Source of the DNA: Adiantum capillus-veneris
Taxonomy: Eukaryota > Streptophyta > Polypodiopsida > Polypodiales > Pteridaceae
Direction: 5' to 3'
Length of the DNA stretch: 64,000 nucleotides
NCBI GenBank assembly: GCA_014529385.2
Contig: CM043945.1
Span: 91,339,112 to 91,403,111, forward strand
The translations under genes and the position numbers were made by a program. Positions 1-12,097 of this stretch are shown one piece after another. How positions within the stretch are numbered: position 1 is the stretch's first letter; each line of letters begins with the position of its first letter. The notes beneath the pieces were generated by a model. It was given only the letters and a program-made list of their open reading frames with translations. It searched no databases and was not told the DNA's origin.

Positions 1-96
1 CATTTGGAATCATAATCATTGATAATGTTTATGGGCAATCTATATCATTTGCATAGATTGGCAACATATAGTTTGGCTAATTCTAGAGTTTAAATA

Positions 97-540
97 GTGA
101 ACTTGGTTGGAATAGACTTACAAAGTCTAGTTAACCTATCTACAACCACCCATATGGAGTCAAGACCTCGGATAGTGGTTGGTAGACCCACAATAAAATC
201 CATAGAGATACTCTCCCATTCAACACTAGAAATCTCCAAAAGATGTAAGAGACCTCTTGTCCTCAAGTGCTCTACATTATTAGCTTATTTTTGGCAATGC
301 AAGACATAGTCTTGAGCATACCCATGTAAGCATGGCCATTAAGATTGTCATTATATGAGTGCATAAGTTTTCTTTATGTTGGGGTGATCTGCACTAGGAC
401 TTTCATGACATTCATAAAGAATTTGGCACCAAATATCTATGTCTGTCTCAGTACAAAAAATCTCCCCTTGTGGAGTAGGTATCTACCATCTAGAGAAAAA
501 TTCTTCCATCTTTGCAGCTCATCTTTCAAAAGAGGATAAC
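97..540 (-). pseudogene. Integrase fragment of gypsy family B
   Basis: The minus strand encodes ESISMDFIVGLP followed by WVVVDRLTRLCK. This is the first catalytic-Asp region of a Ty3/gypsy integrase core. Upstream of it is a degraded zinc-binding segment with YLLHKGRF. The same motifs occur at about 49130-49540 in the second family-B copy. The fragment is broken by stops and leaves the window before the second Asp and the Glu of the DDE triad. It is not functional. Confidence 0.8.
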
Positions 541-1100
541 TAGTGTGGAGAAAGTAGACACATTGCTAGCATTGGAGTGAAAATGATTTCTCTTTTTGAC
601 ATGGCTCCACATCATGAAGTATGCATTATCATGCTCATATTTACCCTTTAGAGATTCCAAAAATTCACAGGGAAATTTTGTGTAGTTAAGAGAGTTGATA
701 TCGTGCATGTGACTAAAGAGCATCACCTATCGTCCCTTAACATATCGGAGCTTTCCATCATACTTTTGAAGAATTGCAATACACTTAACTGCTTGACCCT
801 TCAAATCAGTCTGTTGTGTAAACCATTTTATGCCTTCATAGTCAAACACGATTTCAAATTGAGCACCATACAAGTAATGTCACCATGTCTTTAAAGCAAA
901 CACAATTTCATAGAGCTCACATTCATATGCTGAATAATTCTACTACTTCAAATCAAGTTTCTTGATTTCAAAGGAATTGCTTTGCCTTCTTGTAGAATAA
1001 CTACTCCAATAGCTCGATTACTAGCATCAATTTCAAGCACAAAAGGTTTTATAGGATCGGCAATAGCTAGAATGGGTGCAATATGTAGAGCGATCTTCAG
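526..1100 (-). pseudogene. RNase H fragment of gypsy family B
   Basis: Minus-strand translation across several frames gives the RNase H core of a gypsy element: PFVLEIDASNRAIGVV, then YSAYECELY, then a QTDLKGQ-like segment and FLESLKGKYEHDN. The family-B copy at 48590-49090 has the same order. Several stop codons show that it is dead. The neighbouring protease at 1312-1575 follows with no recognisable reverse transcriptase between them. Confidence 0.75.
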
Positions 1101-1311
1101 ATGTATTCTAGTAAAAGCTCCTTCAATTGATTAGCAACATTTGCTTCTTGTGATGATAGAGAAGCAGCAAGAGAAGGAGAAGAAGAAGAATGTGGCATTA
1201 AGGAATCACTTACTAGATTGAAAGTAGTATCAACATTGAATAAAAAATGACACAAGGAGTAACACAAAAAAAATTTCTTCTACTTCATTATCTGAAGAGA
1301 GCTTCATAAAC

Positions 1312-1575
1312 TCAATTGTACAAATGAGTTTTGAGGGAGGAACCCCCTTTTCTCCCCAATAGTAGCATGTTTATACCATTTGATTCAAACATTAGACTAT
1401 TGGGCTTATAGCTTTGACGTAATGAGGATCCCAACCCATGCAACCATGCCCGACTCAAAACCATATCTGCCCTATTCATATTAAAACACTTAAAAATCAA
1501 AGGTAGTCTGATATCCTTGGATCTCAAGTGGGACCCCTTAAAACTATGTATCCTGCACCTCAACATCATGGCCAT
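1312..1575 (-). pseudogene. Retropepsin-region fragment of gypsy family B
   Basis: An 87-residue minus-strand frame contains FNMNRADMVLSRAWLHGLG and SYKPNSLMFESNG. This is the C-terminal part of a gypsy protease domain, normally written as a VLGxxWL motif, where this copy has VLSRAWL. The plus-strand family-B copy at 47190-47405 reads VVLGREWLHSLG at the same place. The catalytic Asp region is not recoverable, so this is a decayed fragment. Confidence 0.7.
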
Positions 1576-1726
1576 TTAACGTAGCTACCGTCTATCAATG
1601 GGTACTAGGAATTTGCGATAGATTGAGATGTTTCACCAACTGATAGTTAATGAAATTAAGTGTGACCAAATGCACCATCATCAAGACCAGGATTCTCACC
1701 TTGTGACCCTTGATAGACCCATGTAG

Positions 1727-2221
1727 TCACACAAGCTTATGTGGACAAAACGTTGATTGCCACATAGAGGCCATAACGTAGCATTTATGCACTACTTCGA
1801 TGTGTGTTACTTCCACCTTTGAATAGTGAGAAGGGACTCTAAAGGAAGTAATTGCACCATGTGTACAAATTTCTTTTCTATGAGGTTTTCCCTTGGGACA
1901 CTTCTTTTTGCCATGCCCACTTCTCAAGCAATCAAAACACAACTTATCTTTCGTAGCCTTTTCAAAATTGTAATTTGATAAATGGCAACAAGGCCCCTTG
2001 GGATTTTTTGACACATTAGATGAGGCTACCACACATTTTCTCTTATTATGATTGTGAGATGAACGTGCATTTATAGTGTTGTGCATGTGCGTGCTATGCA
2101 AAATTTTCTCATCTGGATCATCGTGAATATGAGCTTGCACTATTGCTTCCTCAAGTGTTTTAAGATCCTGTGTTATAACGTTGTCGTGCCGTGGCATGTA
2201 CATAGTGTGAAATAAAAACAT
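1727..2221 (-). pseudogene. Gag C-terminal fragment with CCHC zinc knuckle
   Basis: A 164-residue minus-strand frame carries CFDCLRSGHGKKKCP, a CX2CX4HX4C zinc knuckle typical of retrotransposon nucleocapsid. Its flanks (TLEEAIVQAHIHDDPDEK before, KVEVTHIEVVH after) match the gag-protease linker at 46640-47000. The plus-strand copy has lost the knuckle cysteines, so this fragment preserves the better nucleocapsid of the two. The N-terminal gag half is absent upstream of 2225. It is probably not expressed. Confidence 0.75.
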
Positions 2222-2230
2222 TCAACTCAC

Positions 2231-3459
2231 TTTTGACACATTTTGATGCATGGAAATAAAATCAATCATGTGTATTTTGTGATATATGTTGAAGCGGCTA
2301 CTACGGTCATTATCATGTGCATACCTATCCGGGGAGTCATGGACCTGGATGTGGTGCCTTCGCGTGCTTTTCCACTTGATAATATGCCTAATTTGGTTTT
2401 ATGATCTACATATTCCAAGTGTTTCATGGTGGCACACTCATCTCACCTATAAGAATGATGTGGGCAAAACTACCGAAAATAGCAACTAACAGGCGCCGTT
2501 GCAAAATTGCATGGAAAGTGACCCAAAATGGTATATTGATGAAAAAGATGCATATCTATGCTTTTTGTGCTTATGCAAGCGATCTCACAAATTTAGGGAT
2601 TTTTTTAACTCGATTTGGGATTTTTCGCATCCAAAAAAGCATTTTTTGGGTCAAAAATGAGCTTAAAATGGCCTAGTTTTGGTCCAAAGTGGTAAAATGG
2701 CCTAAATATTGACACATCAGCTGAGAATTCCTTGGGGAAGAGAGAGAGGGATTCTTTTTACAGAAAAAACCCGCAATTTATCACTATTGTGAAATTGCTT
2801 CCATGGTTGCTCAATCTATGTGTGCTACAGTCCCGCCTCTTCTCGCAATCTTGTATCTAAGCTTGTAAGGGAGTGAATTAGGGTTTCCCCTTATCAAAAT
2901 AGTGCAAGCTTCACTTTAGAAGCTCTTAAATCTCTACAAATTTAGAAAATGGTTGCCGTGAAGGTGGAAACTCTTGCATTCCTTTCAGCTGTTTGATGTT
3001 ACGACTATGTAATTGGGGGCGAGGCTGATAACATGAAGAGATTTGGGGTTTGATTGAAAGTTGTGCTTCTATGAGAGTTGAAGTTTCATGGCTGAAAGTT
3101 CAGTGTTCTTAATTTCTCATTTTAAGTAAAGCTGGATGTGAATTGGTGATCATTTCATCACGAACTCGTCTACAAAAACAAGCAATTTCCAAGCACGATA
3201 GGAAAGAGGGTTTGTAACTTTTCTATCACGAACGCTCTTAAATTTTTAGTCATCCTTAGAAAGATGGTTGGTAATCCATAAACGCTTTTTCACAAAGTGT
3301 TTGTGACTCTCATCACAAACTCTCATAGCCAGAGGTTTTGCACCTTCCCAGCTAGACCGCACATATTCCGACATTTCTGGTGAACCCGACGCGAAGTTGT
3401 TGGGGTGGGAGTTTGTGAATTGATTTACACACTTTGTTAGCCGTGGATGAAAATCTAGA
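2231..3459. other. No gene recognised; AT-rich repeat-derived sequence
   Basis: No coherent protein domain appears in any frame. Short open frames lack recognisable motifs. The stretch lies between the family-B remnant and the gag of the family-H element, so it probably holds decayed LTR or leader sequence of one of them. I saw no clear TG...CA boundary, primer site or polypurine tract. Confidence 0.4.
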
Positions 3460-3475
3460 TACACATGGGATGCAC

Positions 3476-4921
3476 TTTAATCCTACACTCATGCAAATGT
3501 TTCAAGCATTTGCCATGTATATGCAGCAAACAGGCCGCGGAAAGAAGCCACATTTCAGCCACCAAAGCACTGGAGTCCATTGTGAAGAGAATTGGCCAGT
3601 TTGATGGCAAGGAAATCACAAAGTATCTACAATATTATGTGAAGGAAATGGAGTTGAACCAAGTGCGTGAGAAAGACATGCTCTGAAGTTTTGAGCTAGT
3701 CTGGGTCCCAAAGATCATAGACCGTATTAGGGCAATTCAAAATGCTCAAGGAAGAAATTGGGAGGAATTAAAGCTTGCTCTAAAAGAAGACTACTTTATG
3801 GAGGACTCTGAGAGGGTGACCATAAGAACTTTCTTAAATTGGGTTGCAAAGCCTAAAGAAGGGATTTCTGCTACAGAGCTTCTCAGAGAGTTTGAGCGAC
3901 ATTATGCTCAACTATCACAAACTGAACAAGCTTCCTTGGATAGGGAGAAGGTAGAACTTTTCCTACAAGTAGTGGGCAAAGAAATCGAAGAAAAGTTAGA
4001 GATTCTCTTAAAAGACAAAGATGCAGACCAAGGTTTGAAGACAAGGGGGAATTATGTATAAGATGCAGTCTCCCTATTGGCAAAAAGACAGCGCAGAAGA
4101 GACAAGATGGTGGTGAACAATGGTGCCCCAGTTTCTGTTATTACTGAGAAGCATCCAAAGCCTACTATTGTAGCTTCTAAGGATGATGGATCTATGATTT
4201 AAGATCTTGTGAAGGGCACACGCGAGATGAAATTAAAGCTAGCAAGGCTTGAAGAAAAGGGGAAAACATCTGGACAATCGTCAAGTCAAAGACCTCAAAA
4301 TACAGAAGGGTTTGTAAGTAGGTGTATATGGTGTGACAACCCAAACCATCCAAGAAGTGACTATTGTGAAAGCTTCAAAGATGCCTTGGATAAAGATCTT
4401 GTCTTCTTCAAAGAGGGAAAGATACATCTTAGTGAGACAGGGAAGCATTTGGCTTAAAGGCTGGTCAAGTCATGCTCAAAGGATCAAAATTTATTGAAGA
4501 TGTGAGTGAGAATGGTGAAGGTGTATGGCCATCTGCAATGGAGTTAGCTATAAAGGGAAATCTAACTAAAGAAATCTTGCATGAAGCTGGAGATTGTATC
4601 TGTCTTGAGACTGGGTGGAATGAACCTGTAGATGCCTTGTGAGTGCATGCCTACATTGCAAAGTGTCACGCCAACAAGGCACTTGTTGAAGAAAAGCGCA
4701 GGAGAGAAAATGGGGATAAAAGCCCCTCAAAGAGGGCTACTAGAGGTGGAGGAAGAAAGGATCTGGGTACCTCTCAAGAGCCCATGGCAAGGGAACCTCT
4801 ATCACAAGAAGTACCAATGAGAGATGTTGCACAAAAGGTGAAGCAAGATAAAGAAAAGAGAAAGGGAAAAAGCCCATCATACAAGCTACAATCAGATATT
4901 GAAGTTTCCATAGATCTACAG
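3476..4921 (+). pseudogene. Gag of gypsy family H, broken
   Basis: Frames at 3476-3690, 3798-4061 and 4209-4457 together give a retrotransposon capsid. They show an early LMQMFQAFAMYMQQTG segment, then IGQFDGKEITKYLQYY, then EELKLALKEDYF and FERHYAQLS. A degenerate CCHC-like nucleocapsid (CIWCDNPNHPRSDYC) follows. A frameshift lies near 3550 and there are stops at about 3684, 4059 and 4199. The basic linker after 4640 (many K, R and E) ends where chromovirus A is inserted at 4921/4922. The frame resumes after 13722. The protein would form virus-like particles but cannot be made intact. Confidence 0.75.
4917..4921. repeat. Target-site duplication TACAG (left) of chromovirus A
   Basis: TACAG immediately precedes the 5' LTR and recurs at 13718-13722 directly after the 3' LTR. 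Five bases is the usual Ty3/gypsy duplication length. Confidence 0.95.
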
Positions 4922-6541
4922 TGTCATAAAATCTAATATCTAACTAACCCAAATGATTTTCTCATATTAAATTGATCACTTAATGTGGGAGAATAAACGG
5001 GAACAAGTGTTAAGATATAGGTATGTGCTTTTAGATCTATCTCAACACGGGGCCAATGTAAAGGGGCCCAAAAGGGAGATGGTCTATCAAAGAGCAAGGC
5101 TAACCAATGGAGCATAAGACCTTAGGGTTAGCTTCATTGAAGACCTCCAATAAATGTGTGTAAAAGTCCTTTTGACCTTAAGCAAGCTAGGGCTGAGGTG
5201 GGAACCCGGCCCAAGCTCGAGGTGCTTGTCCTGCTTGAGGTGCTTGTCATGCTTGAGGTGTTTTTCATGCTTGAGGTGCTTGATTAAGATGCTTGAGGTG
5301 CTTGACTGGCTCCATGCTTGAGGTGCTTGACTTGCTGCATGATTAAAGTACTTGAGGTGCCTTGAGAAGCTTGCCTGAGATGCTTGTGGGAACACCCCCT
5401 AGTTCAAGTGCTTTGTCATGCTTGATGAGTAAGGTGCTTGATCACCTAAAGTCAAAATCATTCCTACAAGAGGGGGGGCGAGCCCTTTTCCTAGGAGCTA
5501 GAGAGAGAACACCCACTCACACACACAAGGGAAGCCCCAACTTGAAGAGGCAGCAAGGACACATGTCAGGCCCCTACCCATGTTACCTTCATGTGTTGCT
5601 TGAAGCCTATTGGCTAAGCTTCAAAGGGGTCCAATGATAAATTACATGAATTATCTAATTTTTTTTAGCATTTATCAAGTCCTCTCTCTCAAAGGGGAAA
5701 GGGGGACACTTGTCCCAAGGCTACCCATGTTGCTTGTAATGGCTCCTGCTTGTGATTGGCTAGGCCTGGAGGGGTCCAATGAGCTTCAGGCATGAGCTAC
5801 AAGGGGGGGTCGACCCAAGCAAGCTAGGGGGGTGCCTAGGGGGTATACTCACCCACACACACTCACAATCACTCTCATTGTGTGCTATGCAAAGTGCAAG
5901 AGCTCCCTCTCCAAGCAAGTAGAGGTTGAGAGCCTACACCAACACTCTTGGCTATGGAGTGCAAATCCAACCAAGAGCCATGCTTCAATGCTTAAGCTTG
6001 CCATCTCCTTCTTCTTCATTACTATGCTATTATGTATGCTAGCAACAAGAGTATGATAAGTGAGGAACTAATTCTTTCTCCTATGAAATGTTTCTTCTTC
6101 CTCTTCCCTACCCTCATTCCCTGCTAGCTCTCTCCACCTTCGAAGGTGTTTGAGGTCTTGGGACTGAGGCTTGGGATAGTTAAAGCTTTCTTCAAGTTTA
6201 TGTTATGTTTGTGGTGCATGAAGCCTTCCATCTTCATGGCATCACCTAGGTCACAAGGAACACAAAGACTGTATTGTAACAAGTCTCTCTTTATGGGAGA
6301 AATCATAATACAAATGCCTATTGGAGGGGGGACCGGCTCCACATAAATCCGGTCCTCAATTGTTGTCATGTTCTCTAAACTCTCTCTCTTGCAAAAGTAT
6401 TGTCTATGCCAAGTTAACTAATTGCTATGATTATGTTGCTATCTTCAATTATGTCTACCTGCTATGCTCACAAAATCATTTCTTGAAAGTACTCTCATTA
6501 AATTCCGCTATTCTCAAATTGAATAGGCAAATTCCATTACA
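4922..6541 (+). repeat. 5' LTR of chromovirus A
   Basis: The LTR is 1620 bp, starts TGTCATAAAA and ends ATTCCATTACA. It is nearly identical to 12098-13717. Between 5205 and 5400 it contains about seven spaced copies of CTTGAGGTG and near variants. The LTR should contain the element's promoter and polyadenylation signals, but I did not pin down a TATA box. Confidence 0.95.
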
Positions 6542-6542
6542 T

Positions 6543-6555
6543 TGGTATCAGAGCA
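6543..6555 (+). promoter_or_regulatory. Primer-binding site (tRNA-iMet type) of chromovirus A
   Basis: TGGTATCAGAGCA begins two bases after the LTR end. It matches the standard plant primer site complementary to the 3' end of initiator-Met tRNA, used to prime minus-strand DNA synthesis. Confidence 0.9.
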
Positions 6556-6956
6556 TTTGGTTTCTCTTTTCTTGATTAAGAAGAGAGGTCCTTAAGTAGC
6601 CTATAAATGGTTGATGTTGTTAATTATAATAGAGTAAGTGGAACTGGGATCTAATACCGGTTTTGTTAAGCCCACTATGTGGGGGATGGTGCACACCTCG
6701 GGAGCTTTGGACTTAATAATGGAGTCTTTTTAGACTTGCCTACGGCTTTACCATTATTGAGCCATAAGAAGTCCGAAAGGAGCTAGCCCTTGGCAACTCT
6801 GCTATGTTAGACCTACTCCTCTACTCTCTATAATTAACCACTTTGAGCCGTGGGTGTAGATACTTAAGAGCCGATTTTCAAAGGCTAAGAGGAGTGGCAA
6901 CTAAGGTTTTGAATTGCCAAAGCATACACTAAGTACATACATAAAATTTTGTTATC

Positions 6957-9900
6957 ATGGCTGACAATAATCAAGAGAGTAGAATGAACATTGATAGCTT
7001 TGATTTTGCACATGAAGGTGCTAATGATGATGCTCCCATGTTTGTGAATTATCTTGTGACTAGGTTGCAACAAGCTATGGGCAACCATACCTTGCAAGCC
7101 GAAGTTACTCAACAACTTCGTGCTTATGGAATTTCCCTTCCTCTCCAAGAGGAAAGAGAGCTTAGGAGGCCTCTTGAAGAGACCCCCAAAAGAAGACTCT
7201 CTCCCATTCGAGAGGAGGAATCCAAAGAGAAAGAAAGCAATGAAAGTCTAAGTTCTTCTGAAGATGTGGCTCCACGAAGAAGGCGGTCTAGACGATCGCC
7301 TACTCCTCCCAAGAGGAAAAGAGCAACCCATAGTCCTTCTCCTCATCACTCTCAAAGGCAAGAGAGGAAACAAAGGAAGAAAAGGGCTAGGAAGAGGTCA
7401 CCCTCTTCTCCTTCTTCTTCACCTTCCTTCTCTTCCGATAAAAGTTATGGCTATTCTCCTAGAGAATACAAGAGGGGAGGACATCGCAAATCATTTCCTG
7501 CATGGCGAAGGTCACAAAAGCTAAAGAAGTTCAAGGAGGGAGGAAAGAGTATCTCTTTTCTCACCTACGATGGCACCTTTGGTGCTACCGACAAAGTGTT
7601 GGCCTTCATCCAGCAATTTGATGCGGCCTTTGGGGACGAGGGCTTCACAGAGTCCTCCAAGCTACGCCATGTAGCTATGCACTTCCAAAAATCAGCTCGT
7701 CAATGGTGGGCTAGCCTTCGTGGCAATGGAGAAGCCCCAAAGACATGGAAAACTCTACGAGTTTCCATCATGAAGCAATTTCTTCCAAGCGATACTAAAG
7801 ATAAAGTTCTTACCGAATGGCGCGGCTTGAAGCTCCTCTCTCATGAGTCTATCAACAAGTATGTAGATAAGTTTTGGGATTTACATCTCAAAGCTACTGT
7901 CTTTCAAAAGATAGACTTTGCCGAGCAAAGACAACAATTCTGTGCGGGATTACCTGAAGAGATGGCCGAATATATCAACTCTCAACGGCCCGGTACTATT
8001 ACCGAAGTAATCCACCACACCATGGTTGCTTCACGCATCAATTTCTATCAAGGGGCTAGACGTAATGTCAAGCCCATGGAAAACAAAGATAAAAATGATG
8101 CAAAAGGGAAATCCAATGCTCAAAATAATTCCCAAGGCACTTCCAACAACAACAACAACAATCGGTCCAAGGAGAAGGGAGTTTTCAAAGGTAAAAACAA
8201 ACTCTCTCCTGAAGAGCTTGAAGCTTTTCGCAAGGACCATAAGTGTTTCAAGTGTGGGGAGCAAGGACATGGCTATCGTTCTTGCCCCAAGAAGAATACT
8301 CGCAATGAGACTCCTAGGGCTTCCACCATCGAAGCTCCAAAAGAGGATGCTCATTGCAAAGGATCATCACTCTCCTATGCTTGGGGAAAGGTAAGAGAGC
8401 ATGATGCCTTCATCTTGTTTGATCCTGGCTCTACTCTCAACTTCATATCAATAGAGTTGGCCACCAAGATGGGCATTCAAGCTTTTGAGATGGGAGATAT
8501 AGTAACAGCTGATGCAGCTTTCCAGGGACAACAAGCCTCCGTTACTCCCTTGATTGGGAAGTTGAGGCTTCATGTCCAAAGCTATGTCGACAAAGAAGAC
8601 TTCTTCATCTCTCCCCTCCAACATCAGGATGTTATCCTAGGGGCACCATGGTTTGATCGCATGGCTGCCAACATGAAGTTCCCTGAACGGAGAATTTACT
8701 TCACCTACAGGGGAAAGAACATGTATATAGATGCTAGTGAGCGTGGTCGCACTATTCCACTTGTAAATCCTCTTTCTTTTGATAAATCAATGAAAAGCTC
8801 AGTTTCTGCGTACATGATTTATGTCAAAGAGTCTCTAAAAGCTAATAATGTTTCATCAAATGAAAATGATAGGAATCAAGAAGAGTTAGAATTGTCTACT
8901 TTTCTAAAAGGATTCCAAGATGTGTTCATCGATGATATCCCTATGGACCTACCTCCAAAACGAGGGGATGATGACCATCGTATTGAGCTCCTTCCAGGAA
9001 GCTCACCGCCTAACAAACCTCCTTATCGAGTCTCACAAGCTCAACAAGAGGAGATCATGAGGCAAGTACAAGAGCTGGTAGACAAAGGGATGGTGAGGCC
9101 TAGTTCCTCTCCCTTTTGTTCTCCAGTCCTTTTAGTGCAAAAGAAAGATGGTACATACCGTATGTGTGTGGACTATCGAGCACTAAACCATATCACTATC
9201 AAAAACAGATTTCCCGTACCTCGGGTAGAAGATCTGTTTGATAAGCTACAAGGCTCTACCTACTTCAGTAGGATTGACCTTAAGAGTGGCTATCATCAAA
9301 TAAGGATAGTGGATGAGGATATCTTAAAGACCGCGTTTCGCACAACATTTGGTCTTTATGAATATCTAGTCATGCCTTTTGGCTTGACTAATGCACCAGC
9401 TACGTTCAATCGTTTGATGGAGAAAATTTTTAGACCATATCGAAAATTCACTGGAGTGTTCTTCGATGATATCATCATCTACTCCAAGTCTTTGGAGGAA
9501 CATAAGCAACATCTCCAAGTGATTTTTCAAGCCTTGAGGGAGAACAAACTTTTTCTCAACCAAAAGAAAAGTGAATTCTTCCTTCAAGAGATTCAATATC
9601 TAGGCCATATTATCTCTCACGATGGTATTCGTATGGATCCATCAAAGTTAGAGGTAATAAAATCATGGCCTAACCCAAGGAATCTACATGAGCTAAGAAG
9701 CTTTATTGGTATGTGTGCATACTATAGACGCTTCATAGCAAAATTCTCTCAAGTAGCAGGACCACTACACGACTTAACCAAGAAGAACGTTAAGTTTGTA
9801 TGGTCTGCTAAGGAGCAAAATGCTTTTTAAAAACTCAAAGAGAAGCTTACTTCCCAACCAGTCCTCGTGCTTCCGGATCTCTCAAAGCCATTTGAGGTCC

Positions 9901-11738
9901 AATGTGATGCTTGTGGTGATTGCCTTGGAGCAGTTTTGCTTCAAGAAGGGCATGCCATAGCATATGAGAGCCGAAGGCTCAATGGTGATGAACGAGTCTT
10001 GGGCATTTATGAGAAAGAGCTTTTAGCTGTTCTACATGCCCTAGACACATGGAAGCACTACCTATTGGGGACTCCATTTATCCTACGAACCGACCACCAA
10101 AGTCTCAAGTATTTCATGACGCAAACCAAGCTTTCCAACAAACAAATGAGGTGGGCAAATTTTCTTTCGCAATTTAATTTCCATATTGCTCACATAGCTG
10201 GTAAGCACAATCAAGTTGCTGATGCACTTTCACGACGACCAAAAGTTAATGCGGTGTCTATAGCTACTCACAATGATCTATCCTCTATGATAGATGAGTA
10301 TGCTACTGACCCTGACTTTAGAGACATAATGTCAGCCCTTGCTTTGGGGAAGAAAGAGGAACCATTCACCTTGCAGGATGGTTATCTTCTCCACGGCAAT
10401 AGGCTATGTGTTACCCATTCCCTTCGTGAGAAGGTTATGTATGAATCCCATGCTCCTCCATATGCAGGGCATAGAGGTATTCAACCTACTCTCCGAGGAG
10501 TAGAGACGTATTTCTATTGGCCTACCATGAAAGTGGACATACAAGAGTATGTTTCAAAATGTGTAGTATGCCAAAAGACCAAGTATGATAGAGGGAAGCA
10601 ACCTGGATTACTCCAGCCATTGCCTATTCCAAATTCACCATGGGAGAGTATATCCATGGATTTCATCTTTGGATTACCCAAGTCTATCCATGGGAATACA
10701 GGAATATGGACAATAGTCGACAGGTTTAGCAAGCAAGCACATTTTATTCCTGTCAAAAAGACTATTAAGGCACATCAAATGGCAACTCTCTTCATATCTC
10801 AGATTTTCAAACACCATGGATTACCCACATCCATCGTGTTAGATAGAGATCCTAGAATGACCAATAATTTCTGGAAAGGTCTCTTTGAAAATCTAGGAAC
10901 AAGATTGAATTTCTCTTCGGCCTATCACCCACAAACGGATGGCCAAAGTGAGATAGCCAATCTTACGATACTCGATCTACTCAAGACTTATGTTACCGAA
11001 GTAGATCAACGCTCACAATGGGAAAAGTATTTACCGCTAGTAGAGTATGCCTACAATAATACTGTACATACTTCTACGGGCAAAGCACCTTTCGAGATCA
11101 TAGAAGGAAGACCTAAAAGTCCCTTGCTACTGAAAGTACATGGGAAGATCTTCGCCGCCGATGAGTATAGCCGTGACCTACAAGAATCTTTTCAAAAGAT
11201 TAGGGAGGCTATAGCCATCTCTCAACAAAGGCAAAAAGCTGCTGCTGATAAGCACAGAAGAGCCTTAATGTTCAAAGAAAATGATTGGGTCTTACTCAAG
11301 TTTCCTAAGGCTCGATTAAGGCAAACGACGGGCAAAAATCCTACGGGCCATCAAAAGTATTATGCTAAACTAGCAAAAAGATACTATGGTCCTTTCCAAA
11401 TCTTGAAGCCTATCAATGAGACGGCCTATCAACTCAAGTTGCCCAACCATTGGCTTATACACAATGCCTTTCATGTAAGCTTACTTAAGCCCTACAAAGG
11501 AGAGCCACCAATTGAACCAATTATTGAAGACCCTCCCGAAGTTGAAGACCAAGAAGAGGTGCTACAACCCGAAGCTATCCTTCGGCATGAAGACAAGGTA
11601 CTACGACATGGTAAGATTATCCGACGGTATCTTATTAAGTTCAAAAATTATCCTTTTGAAGATGCTAAATGGATGCAAGGAGTACAACTTAAGGATAGTA
11701 TGAACCTTGTCAATGCTTACAATGCTACATTAGAGTAA
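6957..11738 (+). CDS. Gag-Pol polyprotein of chromovirus A, one in-frame stop
   Basis: This is a single frame of 1593 residues interrupted only by TAA at 9828-9830 (residue 958). Order: Arg/Ser-rich N-terminus (about 90-180); capsid with WWASLRGNG (about 255); CCHC knuckle CFKCGEQGHGYRSC (about 430); retropepsin ILFDPGSTLNFIS (about 485); reverse transcriptase with FFDDIIIYS (about 835). The stop follows, then RNase H (FEVQCDACGDCLGAVLL), the HHCC and DDE integrase (SMDFIFG, LDRDPRMT, GQSEIANL), a GPF-type module and a chromodomain-like tail (IIRRYLIKFKNYPFEDAKW). The Met at 6957 precedes an acidic start and is the first in frame after a 415-bp leader. The related copy at 63870 has a sense codon where this one has TAA. 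A point mutation is the simple reading, and stop suppression is less likely. Confidence 0.93.
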
Positions 11739-12097
11739 GCAAATGTACAAATTTCTTTTAAATAACTCATGTTTTTGTCTTATATGACTAGTCCTCTTTT
11801 TAATTGTGCACAAATTTAACTAGTATGCATGCTTAGAATCATGTTTGTGATGACGACGTCTCTCAAACACCAAGTAGAATTTGTCACTCTACTTTGGGAG
11901 AATGAAATGGACTAAAGAGCAGACATGCTTGCGGCAGCTATGTCTCCCAAGCACCAAATGGATTAGTCATCCATCTTGGAAAGATGTCGTAGGGTAAAAA
12001 GGGATCCTTTACCCGCTAAGTACGATTGACTAATGACTAAGACTTTATCTCTTCTACCTCATAGTCGAGGACGACTATGATTTCAAGAGAGAGGTAA
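11739..12097 (+). other. 3' untranslated region of chromovirus A with polypurine tract
   Basis: This non-coding interval between the pol stop and the 3' LTR ends in TCAAGAGAGAGGTAA (12083-12097). That is the polypurine tract expected to prime plus-strand DNA. The same tract, reverse-complemented, is conserved at 61636-61650 next to the related 3' LTR. Confidence 0.8.

Larger units (their letters stand above)
1..2225 (-). mobile_element. Ty3/gypsy remnant (family B), truncated by window edge
   Basis: Read on the minus strand, this stretch has the gag zinc knuckle, protease, RNase H and integrase pieces in Ty3/gypsy order, all related to the better preserved element at 40820-50655. The reverse transcriptase that should lie between protease (about 1312) and RNase H (about 1100) is missing, so there is an internal deletion. 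Stops and frameshifts are frequent. The integrase end runs off the left edge of the window and no LTR is visible. Family assignment rests on shared peptide motifs such as EEAIVQAHIHDDPDEK in gag and FLESLKGKYEHDNAY before the integrase. Confidence 0.85.

Noticed and set aside
5087-5395. 102-residue frame with HLKHEKHLKHDKHLKQ repeats inside the LTR
   Set aside because: It arises from the CTTGAGGTG minirepeats read in antisense. The identical frame in the 3' LTR is just the LTR copy.
5205-5400. Regularly repeated short units that could suggest a CRISPR-like array
   Set aside because: Units are only about 9 bp and irregularly spaced inside an LTR, there are no spacers of constant length, and the genome is a plant's.
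9810-9845. Programmed frameshift or readthrough at the TAA
   Set aside because: The frame is the same on both sides, so no frameshift is needed. The context is not a known readthrough signal and the related copy has a sense codon.
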